Shown here piece after piece: positions 40,100-48,072 of a DNA stretch of 64,000 nt; the first letter of the stretch is position 1; every line of letters starts with the position of its first letter. A model generated the notes under the pieces. It was given only the letters and a program-made list of their open reading frames with translations, searched no databases and was not told the DNA's origin. The DNA is from Nibribacter roseus (GTDB taxonomy: Bacteria > Bacteroidota > Bacteroidia > Cytophagales > Hymenobacteraceae): positions 229,638-293,637 of the forward strand of contig NZ_JBHSYQ010000005.1 in the NCBI RefSeq assembly GCF_042662225.1, in the 5' to 3' direction. Position numbers and translations under genes: made by a program.

Positions 40100-42541
40100 A
40101 TGAAAAAAGCTTTAGCCCTGCTCATGGGCTGCCTGCTGCCTTGGTTTGCCATGGCACAATTCACTTTGTCTGGCCGCGTACTAGACGCCACCACCCAACA
40201 ACCACTTGTAGGTAGTACTGTTTCTGTTTCTTCCGGTAATCGGGCTGTCATTACAGATGCCAACGGCCGCTACAGCCTGAGTAACCTCTCTGCGGCGGAA
40301 TATATGGTGCAGGTAAGTTATTTGGGTTACGCCACCGCCCAGCAGACGGTAGTTTTGCAAAGCTCCCAAACCTTAGATTTTGCCCTCAATCGCACCAGCA
40401 TCACCTCCAAAGAAGTGTTGGTAACGGCCACCCGCGCCAATGAGAAAACGGGTACTACCTACACCAACGTGAGCAAAGAAGAGCTGGAGAGCCGTAATTT
40501 CGGACAAGACCTGCCGTATCTACTGGATCACACACCTTCTTTAGTTACCAATTCAGATGCAGGAGCAGGGGTAGGGTACACCGGCATACGCATACGTGGT
40601 TCAGATGTAACCCGTATCAACGTGACCGTGAACGGTATTCCGGTGAATGATGCTGAAAGCCACGGAGTGTTCTTCGTGAACATGCCAGATTTTGCCACCT
40701 CGGTGCAAGACGTGCAGATTCAGCGCGGCGTGGGTACCTCTACCAACGGAGCCGGTGCTTTTGGAGCCAGCCTGAACCTACAGACCTTAGACGCCCGCCC
40801 CGAAGCTTACGCCCGCACTGACAATGCCTACGGTTCATACAATACCTGGAAAAATAACGTGCAGTTTGGCACCGGCCTTATTGGCGGCAAGTTTGCCGTA
40901 GACGGACGCCTGTCCAGAATCTCTTCTGATGGGTACGTTGACCGTGCTTCCTCAGACTTGAAATCATTTTACGTGTCTGGCGGGTACTACGGCAGCAAAG
41001 ATATGCTGAAAGTAGTGGTGTTTGGCGGCCATGAGAAAACCTACCAGGCCTGGAACGGGGTGCCGCAAGACCTGCTGGAAACCAACCGCACCTACAACTC
41101 CGCCGGTACTGAACTGAGCGAGGAGAATCCGTATGAAAATGAGGTGGATGATTACCAGCAGTACCATTACCAGCTGCACTACGGCCATGATTTTAGTTCG
41201 GTGCTGTCTTTGAACGCGGCTCTGCATTATACCCGTGGCTTCGGATTTTATGAAACATACAAGTCTGGCGAAGACTTCTCTGATTACCTCATCCCAACTT
41301 TCACGGTTGGTGGCACCACCTTTGACGAGACCGATTTAATCCGCCAGAAGTGGCTCGATAACCATTTTTACGGTACTACTTTCGCGCTGCAGTACCGAGG
41401 TGCCGGCAAACTATCGGCAGTGGTAGGCGGCGGTTGGAATCGCTATGACGGCGACCACTTTGGCGAGGTGATCTGGGCGCAGTACGCTCCCACCATTCGT
41501 CCTGGCCACCGCTATTATTTCGGCAACGCCCGCAAAACCGATTTTAACGTGTATGGCAAAGTCACTCTGCAAGCCACCGAAAGATTGAGCTTGTTTGGAG
41601 ACCTGCAGCTGCGCACCGTAGATTACCGCGTAGACGGCACTGATGACGATCAGCGTGACGTGACCACCCGTGCCGATTACAACTTCTTCAACCCGAAAGC
41701 TGGTGTTACCTACGCTTTCTCACCGGCGCATAGTTTGTATGCCTCAGTAGCCGTTGGGCACCGTGAGCCAACCCGTTCAGACTTTGTAGACCGCCCCTCC
41801 AACGACGTGGCCAAGGCCGAACGCTTAGTTGACTATGAAGCCGGTTACCGGTTAAACCAACCTGTTGGTGATTTGGACGGTACTCCCTTAAGCCTTTCCG
41901 CCGATGTTACCTACTTCTACATGGACTACAAAGACCAGCTGGTACTCACCGGGCAGTTAAACAACGTAGGCACCCCGCTTAGAACAAACATAGCCAATAG
42001 CTACCGTACCGGAGTAGAGATTTCTGCTGGTTTAGGTTGGGGTGAATTAGCTCGTTTATCTACAAACCTGTCGTTTAGCCGTAACCGCATTCAAAACTTC
42101 AACGAGACGCTGTACCGCTATGATGAGAATTATGACTTAGATGAAGTCATCAATACGGTATATGAAGAAACCACTATTTCTTATTCGCCCAGTGTCATCA
42201 CTTCAACGCAGCTGCAGCTGCAGCCGTTGAATGGCCTGCGCTTCCAGTTTCAGTACAAAACTGTGAGCGAGCAGTTTCTGGACAACACCGCCAGCCAAGA
42301 CCGCCGTATCAATCCTTATCAGGTAGGCGATGTACGCGTTTTCTACACATTCAAACTCACAGACTGGTTGAAGGAAATAGAGCTGGGCTTGCTGGTTAAC
42401 AATGTGCTGAATGAAACTTATGAGGCAAACGGCTATACCTTCTCAGAATACTACACCGGTGATGCCACCCGCTACAACTACAATTATTATTATCCGCAGG
42501 CTCCCCGCAACTTCCTAGCCCAAGTAAGCCTGCGTTTTTAG
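40100..42541 (+). CDS. TonB-dependent outer-membrane receptor, likely thiamin (vitamin B1) uptake
   Basis: The 813-residue protein has a signal peptide (MKKALALLMGCLLPWFAMAQ) and a carboxypeptidase-regulatory-like domain (about 21-105: LSGRVLDATTQQPLVGSTVSV ... TDANGRYSLSNLSAAEYMVQVSYLGY). The plug domain includes RNFGQDLPYLLDHTPSL, GIRIRGSDVTRINVTVNGIPVND and IQRGVGTSTNGAGAFGASLNLQT. A ~550-residue beta-barrel follows, ending in the C-terminal Phe (VSLRF). The TPP riboswitch in its leader argues that the ligand is thiamin or a precursor. No inner-membrane thiamin transporter or kinase gene is next to it, so the rest of the pathway must lie elsewhere. Confidence 0.93.
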   Translation: MKKALALLMGCLLPWFAMAQFTLSGRVLDATTQQPLVGSTVSVSSGNRAVITDANGRYSLSNLSAAEYMVQVSYLGYATAQQTVVLQSSQTLDFALNRTSITSKEVLVTATRANEKTGTTYTNVSKEELESRNFGQDLPYLLDHTPSLVTNSDAGAGVGYTGIRIRGSDVTRINVTVNGIPVNDAESHGVFFVNMPDFATSVQDVQIQRGVGTSTNGAGAFGASLNLQTLDARPEAYARTDNAYGSYNTWKNNVQFGTGLIGGKFAVDGRLSRISSDGYVDRASSDLKSFYVSGGYYGSKDMLKVVVFGGHEKTYQAWNGVPQDLLETNRTYNSAGTELSEENPYENEVDDYQQYHYQLHYGHDFSSVLSLNAALHYTRGFGFYETYKSGEDFSDYLIPTFTVGGTTFDETDLIRQKWLDNHFYGTTFALQYRGAGKLSAVVGGGWNRYDGDHFGEVIWAQYAPTIRPGHRYYFGNARKTDFNVYGKVTLQATERLSLFGDLQLRTVDYRVDGTDDDQRDVTTRADYNFFNPKAGVTYAFSPAHSLYASVAVGHREPTRSDFVDRPSNDVAKAERLVDYEAGYRLNQPVGDLDGTPLSLSADVTYFYMDYKDQLVLTGQLNNVGTPLRTNIANSYRTGVEISAGLGWGELARLSTNLSFSRNRIQNFNETLYRYDENYDLDEVINTVYEETTISYSPSVITSTQLQLQPLNGLRFQFQYKTVSEQFLDNTASQDRRINPYQVGDVRVFYTFKLTDWLKEIELGLLVNNVLNETYEANGYTFSEYYTGDATRYNYNYYYPQAPRNFLAQVSLRF

Positions 42542-42570
42542 CCTGTTTTTCATAAATTAACGCTAAAACG
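42532..42570. repeat. IR40 palindrome, copy 17, overlapping a stop codon
   Basis: GCGTTTTTAGCCTGTTTTT starts inside the last codons of the TonB receptor (CGT TTT TAG), so the left arm supplies the C-terminal Phe codon and stop. The right arm is weaker (...ACGCTAAAACG). Confidence 0.6.
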
Positions 42571-42615
42571 AGAGAATTCTGCCCTCATTGGTTTCTATAA
42601 CTGGTGAGGGCTTTT

Positions 42616-42657
42616 GCGTTTTAGACTTCGTTTGGAAAAAGTAGCTTAAAAAGGCGG
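42616..42657. repeat. IR40 palindrome, copy 18
   Basis: GCGTTTTAGACTTCGTTTGG with AAAAAGTAGCTTAAAAAGGC, degenerate. Confidence 0.45.
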
Positions 42658-42734
42658 TTGTGCTAATGCTGTTTTTAGTCTACCTCTGGAGGAAGACTAC
42701 AAACAGCTGAGGGTTGTCTTTCCAATATTTTGTC

Positions 42735-42855
42735 TCCGTGAGATCCTTCGGCAAGCTCAGGATGACTAGAACAGAGGTCTCAGAAATACGTTGACTCACT
42801 AGTGTACACATCCCCTTTACCCTCCTCAATGGGGGAGTATCAGCAAGGCTTAAAT
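42735..42855. repeat. Composite repeat: GATCCTTCGG block plus CCCC..AATGGGG palindrome
   Basis: AGATCCTTCGGCAAGCTCAG (42741-42760) is followed 50 bp later by GTGTACACATCCCCTTTACC...GGGGGAGTATC. The order and spacing match 13875-14005 and, reversed, 53785-53900. The whole gap 42542-43045 holds only repeats and the promoter below. Confidence 0.75.
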
Positions 42856-42890
42856 TGGCACAAGTGGAGGAGGAGTAACTGTAAACATTT

Positions 42891-42930
42891 CTGTTTTTGG
42901 CTTATTTTTTAGGAAACAGGCCTAAAACAG
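42891..42930. repeat. IR40 palindrome, copy 19
   Basis: CTGTTTTTGGCTTATTTTTT with GGAAACAGGCCTAAAACAG, upstream of the acyl-CoA dehydrogenase promoter. Confidence 0.6.
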
Positions 42931-42972
42931 CGTAACTTCTTGTTGCCATCCTCGGTTATCTTATCATTTCTG

Positions 42973-43003
42973 TTGCCCTGCCCCCAGTTTCTTCTTATGT
43001 TTG
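42973..43003 (+). promoter_or_regulatory. Bacteroidota-type promoter of the acyl-CoA dehydrogenase gene
   Basis: TTG (42973-42975) and TATGTTTG (42996-43003) with a 23-nt offset, 43 bp before the start codon. Confidence 0.6.
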
Positions 43004-43045
43004 GCAATAGACAGTACCCCTAACCGACGATAACCTATCCAGACT

Positions 43046-44224
43046 ATGGCATCAGAGAATTCAGGCTTTACCGACTACTATAACATAGACGATCTGCTCA
43101 CCGAAGAGCACAAGCTTATCCGCCAGACCATGCGCGATTTCGTGAAGCGCGAAATCTCCCCCAATATTGAAAAGTGGGCACAAGACGCACATTTCCCTAG
43201 TGGAATTGTGCCAAAGTTTGGCGAAGTAGGAGCTTTTGGGCCTACCATTCCGGAAGAGTACGGCGGGGGCGGGTTAGACTACATCAGCTACGGCCTCATT
43301 ATGCAGGAGATTGAGCGCGGCGACAGCGGTATGCGATCCACGGCATCGGTGCAAGGGTCTTTGGTGATGTACCCCATCTACGCCTATGGTTCTGAGGAGC
43401 AGCGGAAGAAGTACCTGCCCAAGCTGGCCAGCGGCGAGTGGTTGGGCTGCTTCGGTCTCACCGAACCTGACTTCGGTTCTAACCCCGGCGGCATGGTCAC
43501 CAACATCAAAGACATGGGCGACCATTATCTGCTCAACGGTGCCAAGCTCTGGATCTCTAACTCCCCTGAGTGCCAGGTGGCGGTAGTGTGGGCCAAAAAC
43601 GAACAAGGCCGTATCAAAGGTCTTATTGTGGAGCGCGGCATGGAAGGGTTCACTACGCCCGAAATTCATAATAAATGGAGTTTGCGTGCGTCCTGCACCG
43701 GTGAGCTGGTGTTTGATAACGTGAAAGTGCCGAAGGAAAATCTGCTCCCTAACATTGATGGTTTAAAAGGGCCGCTTGGCTGTCTTGACTCCGCGCGTTA
43801 CGGCATTGCCTGGGGAGCCGTTGGTGCAGCCATTGACTGCTATGAAAGTGCGTTGAATTATGCCAAGCAGCGCATTCAGTTTGACAAGCCAATTGCCAGC
43901 TTCCAGCTTATCCAGAAGAAACTAGCCGAGATGATTACTGAAATTACCAAGGCGCAACTGATGGTGTGGCGTTTGGGTGTTCTGAAAAACGAAGGCAAAG
44001 CCACTACCCAGCAGATTTCCATGGCCAAGCGCAACAGCGTAGACATGGCGCTTCAGGTTGCGCGTGAGGCGCGCCAGATTCACGGTGGTATGGGTATCAC
44101 CGGTGAATACCCCATCATGCGCCACATGATGAACCTGGAAAGCGTGATCACCTATGAAGGCACACACGACATTCACCTGCTCATAACAGGGGCAGATATT
44201 ACCGGAATTCCGGCGTTTAAATAA
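43046..44224 (+). CDS. Acyl-CoA dehydrogenase, glutaryl-CoA-dehydrogenase-like
   Basis: The 392-residue flavoenzyme has the acyl-CoA dehydrogenase fold: helical N-domain, FAD-binding beta domain with CFGLTEPDFGSNPGGM and LNGAKLWISNSP, and a C-terminal helical domain with RQIHGGMGITGEYPIMRHMMNLESVITYEGTHDIH. The Glu of TYEGTHDIH is at the position of the catalytic base. SVQGSLVMYPIYAYGSEEQRKKYLPKLASGE and RYGIAWGAVGA are closest to glutaryl-CoA dehydrogenase, which oxidises and decarboxylates glutaryl-CoA to crotonyl-CoA in lysine/tryptophan breakdown. Specificity is inferred. The GNAT gene begins 10 bp downstream and is probably co-transcribed. Confidence 0.92.
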   Translation: MASENSGFTDYYNIDDLLTEEHKLIRQTMRDFVKREISPNIEKWAQDAHFPSGIVPKFGEVGAFGPTIPEEYGGGGLDYISYGLIMQEIERGDSGMRSTASVQGSLVMYPIYAYGSEEQRKKYLPKLASGEWLGCFGLTEPDFGSNPGGMVTNIKDMGDHYLLNGAKLWISNSPECQVAVVWAKNEQGRIKGLIVERGMEGFTTPEIHNKWSLRASCTGELVFDNVKVPKENLLPNIDGLKGPLGCLDSARYGIAWGAVGAAIDCYESALNYAKQRIQFDKPIASFQLIQKKLAEMITEITKAQLMVWRLGVLKNEGKATTQQISMAKRNSVDMALQVAREARQIHGGMGITGEYPIMRHMMNLESVITYEGTHDIHLLITGADITGIPAFK

Positions 44225-44234
44225 AATGTACTGA

Positions 44235-44741
44235 ATGGCTGCTGCGCTTGCATATAGGAATGCTATTATTTCAGACCTGCCCAAGGTGGTGGAGATCTAC
44301 AATTCATCGGTAGCTTCCGGTATGGTAACGGCAGACACAGAGCCCGTGACGGTGCAAAGCAGGTACGCGTGGTTTGAAGCGCACAACCCCGAGACCCGGC
44401 CGCTATGGTTGGTGATAGAAGACGACGAGACGGTGGGTTGGGTGAGCTTTCAGTCGTTTTATGACCGCCCTGCCTACAACGCCACCGCTGAAATAAATAT
44501 TTACCTGTGCCCGGAGAAGCAGAACTCCGGTTTAGGGAAACAGATTCTGCAATACGCCATCAATATGGCGCCCCAGTTAGGAATCAAAACATTGATAGGG
44601 TACATCTTCGCGCATAATGAACCTACTTTGCGTCTGTTCCGCAGCTTCTGGTTTGAAGATTGGGGTACCTTGCCCAACATTGCTATGATTGAAGGGGAGG
44701 AGCGAACCCTGAAGATTCTGGGTAAGCGAATTTTGCCGTAG
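44235..44741 (+). CDS. GNAT-family N-acetyltransferase (phosphinothricin-acetyltransferase-like)
   Basis: The 168-residue protein has the GNAT core: an N-terminal YRNAIISDLPKVVEIYNSSVASG, acceptor-side VTVQSRYAWFEAHNPETRPLWLVIEDDETVGWVSFQSF, and acetyl-CoA-binding motif A YLCPEKQNSGLGKQILQYAI (Q-x-x-G-x-G). The pattern is that of Pat/Bar-type acetyltransferases acting on small amines; the substrate is unknown. It follows the acyl-CoA dehydrogenase by 10 bp and is closed by the terminator at 44762-44801. Confidence 0.88.
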   Translation: MAAALAYRNAIISDLPKVVEIYNSSVASGMVTADTEPVTVQSRYAWFEAHNPETRPLWLVIEDDETVGWVSFQSFYDRPAYNATAEINIYLCPEKQNSGLGKQILQYAINMAPQLGIKTLIGYIFAHNEPTLRLFRSFWFEDWGTLPNIAMIEGEERTLKILGKRILP

Positions 44742-44761
44742 AATTTGCAACTTAGATATGA

Positions 44762-44801
44762 AAACAGAAGAGCAGCCGCATTTGCGGCTGCTCTTCTGTT
44801 T
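44762..44801 (+). terminator. Intrinsic terminator of the dehydrogenase-GNAT unit
   Basis: Perfect 18-bp arms (44763-44780 with 44783-44800) and a 2-nt loop with A/T flanks. Its last bases run into IR40 copy 20. Confidence 0.88.
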
Positions 44802-44836
44802 TTGGCCTATTATCAGGAAAGCAGACCAAAAACAGA
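44796..44836. repeat. IR40 palindrome, copy 20
   Basis: CTGTTTTTGGCCTATTATC with GAAAGCAGACCAAAAACAG, overlapping the tail of the preceding terminator. Confidence 0.65.
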
Positions 44837-44940
44837 GTTTCCTGCCATCGGTTTAAAGTTATTTTAATTTTTTACGGAGCATTTCTGTAATAAAATACCC
44901 TTTTATCCATCTAAGCTTAAAAACCAGAACCAGTCACGTT

Positions 44941-45486
44941 TTGCTAACCCGCGAAGAAAAGTTTAAGCAGATTGAGTTGGATAACCGATCCCGGATTTTC
45001 AGAATATGTCGGGCGTATGTGCCGGATCCGGACGAGGCAAATGATTTGTACCAGGAGATTATGGTGCAGGTGTGGCAGAGCCTGCCTACGTTCAGAGGAG
45101 AGGCTAAACTCAGCACCTGGCTCTACCGCATTGCACTGAATACAGCCATTGTATTCCGCAGAAAACAGCAACGTCAGCCAACCTCTTTAACCGGACACGA
45201 GGCACAACTTGCCGACACCGGTTCTGCCAAAACAGAAGCACTGGAGCAGGAGCAACTGCTAAACAAACTGCACCGCTGCATAGCCCAACTGCAGAATCAG
45301 GAAAGGCTAATCATATCACTGGTATTGGAGGAGGTGCCTTACAAAGAGATAGCAGAAGTGCTGGGAATTTCCACCAGCAACGTGGGTGTGAAAATCAATC
45401 GCATTAAGAAAAAGATAGGGCAGTTAATGGAAAAAGAGACAGCAGGAAACTCTGAAAGGGAGGGAGGTCAATCATATGGATTTTGA
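44941..45486 (+). CDS. ECF-type RNA polymerase sigma factor
   Basis: The 181-residue protein has sigma region 2 (FRICRAYVPDPDEANDLYQEIMVQVWQSLPTFRGEAKLSTWLYRIALNTAIVFRRK, about 20-75) and region 4 (LHRCIAQLQNQERLIISLVLEEVPYKEIAEVLGISTSNVGVKINRIKKKIGQLM, about 105-160). The start appears to be TTG at 44941, because no ATG lies near the beginning of the conserved region. Its 3' end overlaps the following membrane-protein gene by 11 bp, the arrangement usual for a sigma factor and its membrane partner. Confidence 0.9.
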   Translation: MLTREEKFKQIELDNRSRIFRICRAYVPDPDEANDLYQEIMVQVWQSLPTFRGEAKLSTWLYRIALNTAIVFRRKQQRQPTSLTGHEAQLADTGSAKTEALEQEQLLNKLHRCIAQLQNQERLIISLVLEEVPYKEIAEVLGISTSNVGVKINRIKKKIGQLMEKETAGNSEREGGQSYGF

Positions 45487-46087
45487 GCAACTTCAAAAAG
45501 CATGGCAGCAGCAGGCAAAGCCGGAGCCAACATACGCTGCCCCCAAAAGTGATCAGGCGCAGATACTGAAGCAGGTGAAAAAGCTTCGGCGGAAACTGTT
45601 CTTCTCTAATTTCATGATGACGGTAGGTGTGGTGGCCAATGCCTTTTTCTTCCATTTTTTCTGGATGAAAGACTTCGGTGATTCCGCCTGGACGAAAGTG
45701 GGTGTCATCGTGATATTTGGGGCCTTGTTGGTGGCCAGTATAGGCGGTTGGTTGAAAAGCAGTCCCTGGAGCAGGCAATCGCCTAGCCTCAGCAGCAAAA
45801 AGTTTGTAAAAAGCTCCCTTAAAAGCTTCCGGTTTATCTATGGCTCTTTGCGCATTTTCGTGCCTTTGTACATGGCGCTCTTCGGAATTGGGCTACAGCT
45901 CATGATATATGGTGCCATGGTAGAGAGCTCCACCCTGCACCGCGTGATTGCTCACATAGGGCTGGCTATGCTTATGGTTTTTACCGGTGGCCTTACCATT
46001 TATTTCCAGAGGCTGCAGTACCAAGAGAAGTATGAACCGGTAGTGCAGGAACTGGAAAACATGCTGCAAGAGCTGGAGCAGGAATAA
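45476..46087 (+). CDS. Membrane protein, probable partner (anti-sigma-like) of the ECF sigma factor
   Basis: The 203-residue protein has a soluble N-terminal ~45 residues starting MDFEQLQKAWQQQAKPEPTY, then four hydrophobic segments (about 48-65, 75-92, 125-145, 155-175). A C-terminal acidic helix (YQEKYEPVVQELENMLQELEQE) follows. No zinc-binding anti-sigma motif is seen. The 11-bp overlap with the sigma gene implies translational coupling. Similar Bacteroidota pairs exist, but function in sigma control is inference. Confidence 0.75.
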   Translation: MDFEQLQKAWQQQAKPEPTYAAPKSDQAQILKQVKKLRRKLFFSNFMMTVGVVANAFFFHFFWMKDFGDSAWTKVGVIVIFGALLVASIGGWLKSSPWSRQSPSLSSKKFVKSSLKSFRFIYGSLRIFVPLYMALFGIGLQLMIYGAMVESSTLHRVIAHIGLAMLMVFTGGLTIYFQRLQYQEKYEPVVQELENMLQELEQE

Positions 46088-46313
46088 GAGCAATCATGAA
46101 ATAAATGCCTGTTTCTTTGCCGAGATGGTTACACCTTACTTCAAATGGCGGGACAAAAAACTGACTAAATCAGGCGTTCAATCAGACACAGCAGAAGTGG
46201 TTGCTAAATATACTGGCAAAAGATTGTTAATGGTAAAAATAATAGCAAAAACTACGGTTTTTGCGGCGGCTCATGGAGCGTTTTTAGCGGCAGATGTGTT
46301 ACCTTTACAACTG

Positions 46314-46321
46314 TATCTTTG
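46314..46321 (+). promoter_or_regulatory. Candidate -7 element of ruvB
   Basis: TATCTTTG matches TAnnTTTG, 23 bp before the ruvB ATG; no clear upstream TTG at the usual distance. Confidence 0.4.
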
Positions 46322-46344
46322 CTTTACTGCCAAGAGATTTTACC

Positions 46345-47388
46345 ATGAGAGAAGATTATTTAACCGGCTCCGCCGATAACCTTTCGCCCGCTGAGAAGGA
46401 GTACGACAAAGCGCTCCGGCCGCTTGATTTCGGTGACTTTACGGGTCAGGACAAGGTAGTGGAGAACCTGAAAGTATTTGTGGGCGCGGCCATTATGCGG
46501 GGCGAGGCCTTGGACCACGTGCTGTTGCACGGCCCTCCAGGCTTAGGTAAAACCACGCTAAGCCATATCATTGCCAACGCACTGGGTTCTAATATTAAAA
46601 TCACGTCTGGCCCGGTGCTAGACAAACCCAGCGATCTGGCGGGGTTGCTTACTAACCTGGAGCGGAACGATGTACTGTTCATTGACGAGATTCACCGCCT
46701 GAACCCTATTGTGGAGGAGTACCTGTACTCCGCCATGGAGGACTACAAGATTGACATTATGCTAGACTCGGGCCCTAATGCCCGGTCGGTGCAGATTTCT
46801 CTGAATCCGTTCACGTTGATTGGTGCTACTACGCGGTCTGGTTTGTTGACCTCACCGCTGCGGGCTCGCTTTGGCATCAACGCGCGTTTAGAGTATTATG
46901 ATTCAAAGCTGTTGACCACCATTGTGCAGCGTTCTTCTGAAATTTTAGGTGCTCCTATTCATGAAGATGCCGCCTTTGAAATTGCCCGCCGTAGCCGGGG
47001 CACGCCACGTATTGCCAACAACCTGTTGCGCCGTACCCGTGACTTCGCCCAAATCAAAGGTGACGGAACCATAACCGTAGAAATTGCCCGCTTCGCCCTG
47101 AATGCCTTGGATGTAGATCAAAGTGGCCTAGACGAAATGGATAAGCGCATTCTGAGCACCATCATTGATAAGTTCAAAGGTGGTCCGGTTGGTTTGTCTA
47201 CCATTGCCACGGCCTGCGGTGAAGAAGCCGAAACCATTGAAGAAGTCTACGAGCCGTTCCTGATTCAGGAAGGGTACGTGAAGCGCACCAGCCGCGGCCG
47301 TGAAGCCACTGAGGCAGCTTATCGTCACTTAGGCAAGATTCCGCCTAACCACGTGCGCAGTGGTACCTTGTTTGACCAGGCAGAGTAG
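46345..47388 (+). CDS. ruvB: Holliday junction branch-migration helicase RuvB
   Basis: Starting at the ATG at 46345 (MREDYLTGSADNLSPAEKEYDKALRPLDFGDFTGQDKV) gives 347 residues, the normal RuvB length; the frame upstream to 46294 is not needed. AAA+ motifs are Walker A GPPGLGKTT (about residues 61-69), Walker B LFIDEIHRL, sensor 1 GATTRSGLLTSPLRARFG, and the C-terminal winged helix with KRTSRGREATEAAYRHLG. RuvB is the ATP-driven motor that moves Holliday junctions with RuvA during recombination and repair. ruvA is not adjacent. Confidence 0.98.
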   Translation: MREDYLTGSADNLSPAEKEYDKALRPLDFGDFTGQDKVVENLKVFVGAAIMRGEALDHVLLHGPPGLGKTTLSHIIANALGSNIKITSGPVLDKPSDLAGLLTNLERNDVLFIDEIHRLNPIVEEYLYSAMEDYKIDIMLDSGPNARSVQISLNPFTLIGATTRSGLLTSPLRARFGINARLEYYDSKLLTTIVQRSSEILGAPIHEDAAFEIARRSRGTPRIANNLLRRTRDFAQIKGDGTITVEIARFALNALDVDQSGLDEMDKRILSTIIDKFKGGPVGLSTIATACGEEAETIEEVYEPFLIQEGYVKRTSRGREATEAAYRHLGKIPPNHVRSGTLFDQAE

Positions 47389-47390
47389 TG

Positions 47391-47429
47391 GCGTTTTAAG
47401 GCTGTTTTTTGAAAAAGAGGTCTAAAATG
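47391..47429. repeat. IR40 palindrome, copy 21
   Basis: GCGTTTTAAGGCTGTTTTTT with AAAAAGAGGTCTAAAATGG, beginning 3 bp after the ruvB stop and before its intrinsic terminator. Confidence 0.65.
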
Positions 47430-47465
47430 GGTGGAGTTACTAATCCATTGAAGCCATTGAAAAGA

Positions 47466-47500
47466 ACTCACAGGTTGTTTGGCCTGTGAGTTTTTCTTTT
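47466..47500 (+). terminator. Intrinsic terminator of ruvB
   Basis: Stem AACTCACAGG (47466-47475) / CCTGTGAGTT (47484-47493) followed by TTTTTCTTTT. Confidence 0.85.
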
Positions 47501-47584
47501 CAGGCTCATCTTCGGAAGATGTATTGAAAAAGTAAAAGCACTATTCTATTTCTCAGAACTCATTTTACTCCACAATATTTTGCA

Positions 47585-47940
47585 CACGATCCGTCCCCCT
47601 TTGAAGGGGGTAGGGGGATGACAAAAACTGAGGAAGAACCGAAAGCTCCTGTTCAAATGAATACTATGCAGGCGAAGATTCTCATAAGAAGTATATCCAA
47701 CATACCTAATCACCCTTCCCTCTTCAAAGCAGGGGTGTTATGTTCTCCGCTGTTCGGGATTTCAAATCCCGAACTTAAGTGTCCCGCGGATTTGTAATCC
47801 GCAGCTTTTCCAATCAACGGCGTAGCAACAGGGATTATAAATCCCCTCAGTACCCGCTTCCGGATTACAAATCCGGAAGAGCAATCTCTAAGTGCGAGAA
47901 CTTCACATCCTCCTTCGCCCCTTCAAAGGGTAACGGAATT
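47585..47940. repeat. Composite repeat region with GGATT palindromes
   Basis: No gene. It contains a CCCCCTTTGAAGGGGG palindrome with GGGGGATG (about 47588-47622), and GGATT..AATCC palindromes at 47752-47774, 47786-47802, 47831-47845 and 47857-47879. A CCCCTTCAAAGGG half element lies near 47910-47930. The 47780-47881 part is an inverted relative of 270-370. Confidence 0.75.
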
Positions 47941-47969
47941 CGTACAGGAGTTAGGTCTGAGGGAATGTT

Positions 47970-48007
47970 GTTTTCGGCCTAATTTTCAAAAACCAGCCTG
48001 AAAACAG
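47970..48007. repeat. IR40 palindrome, copy 22
   Basis: GTTTTCGGCCTAATTTTC with AAAACCAGCCTGAAAACAG, 66 bp upstream of queG. Confidence 0.65.
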
Positions 48008-48072
48008 AAAAATGTCAGCAACTGAAATTCTTTTCCGCCAATTTTGTTCTTTAGCCACAGCCAGTTTACAGA

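Noticed and set aside
46125..46379. 84-codon frame before ruvB
   Set aside because: Overlaps the ruvB start in another frame and spans its probable promoter.
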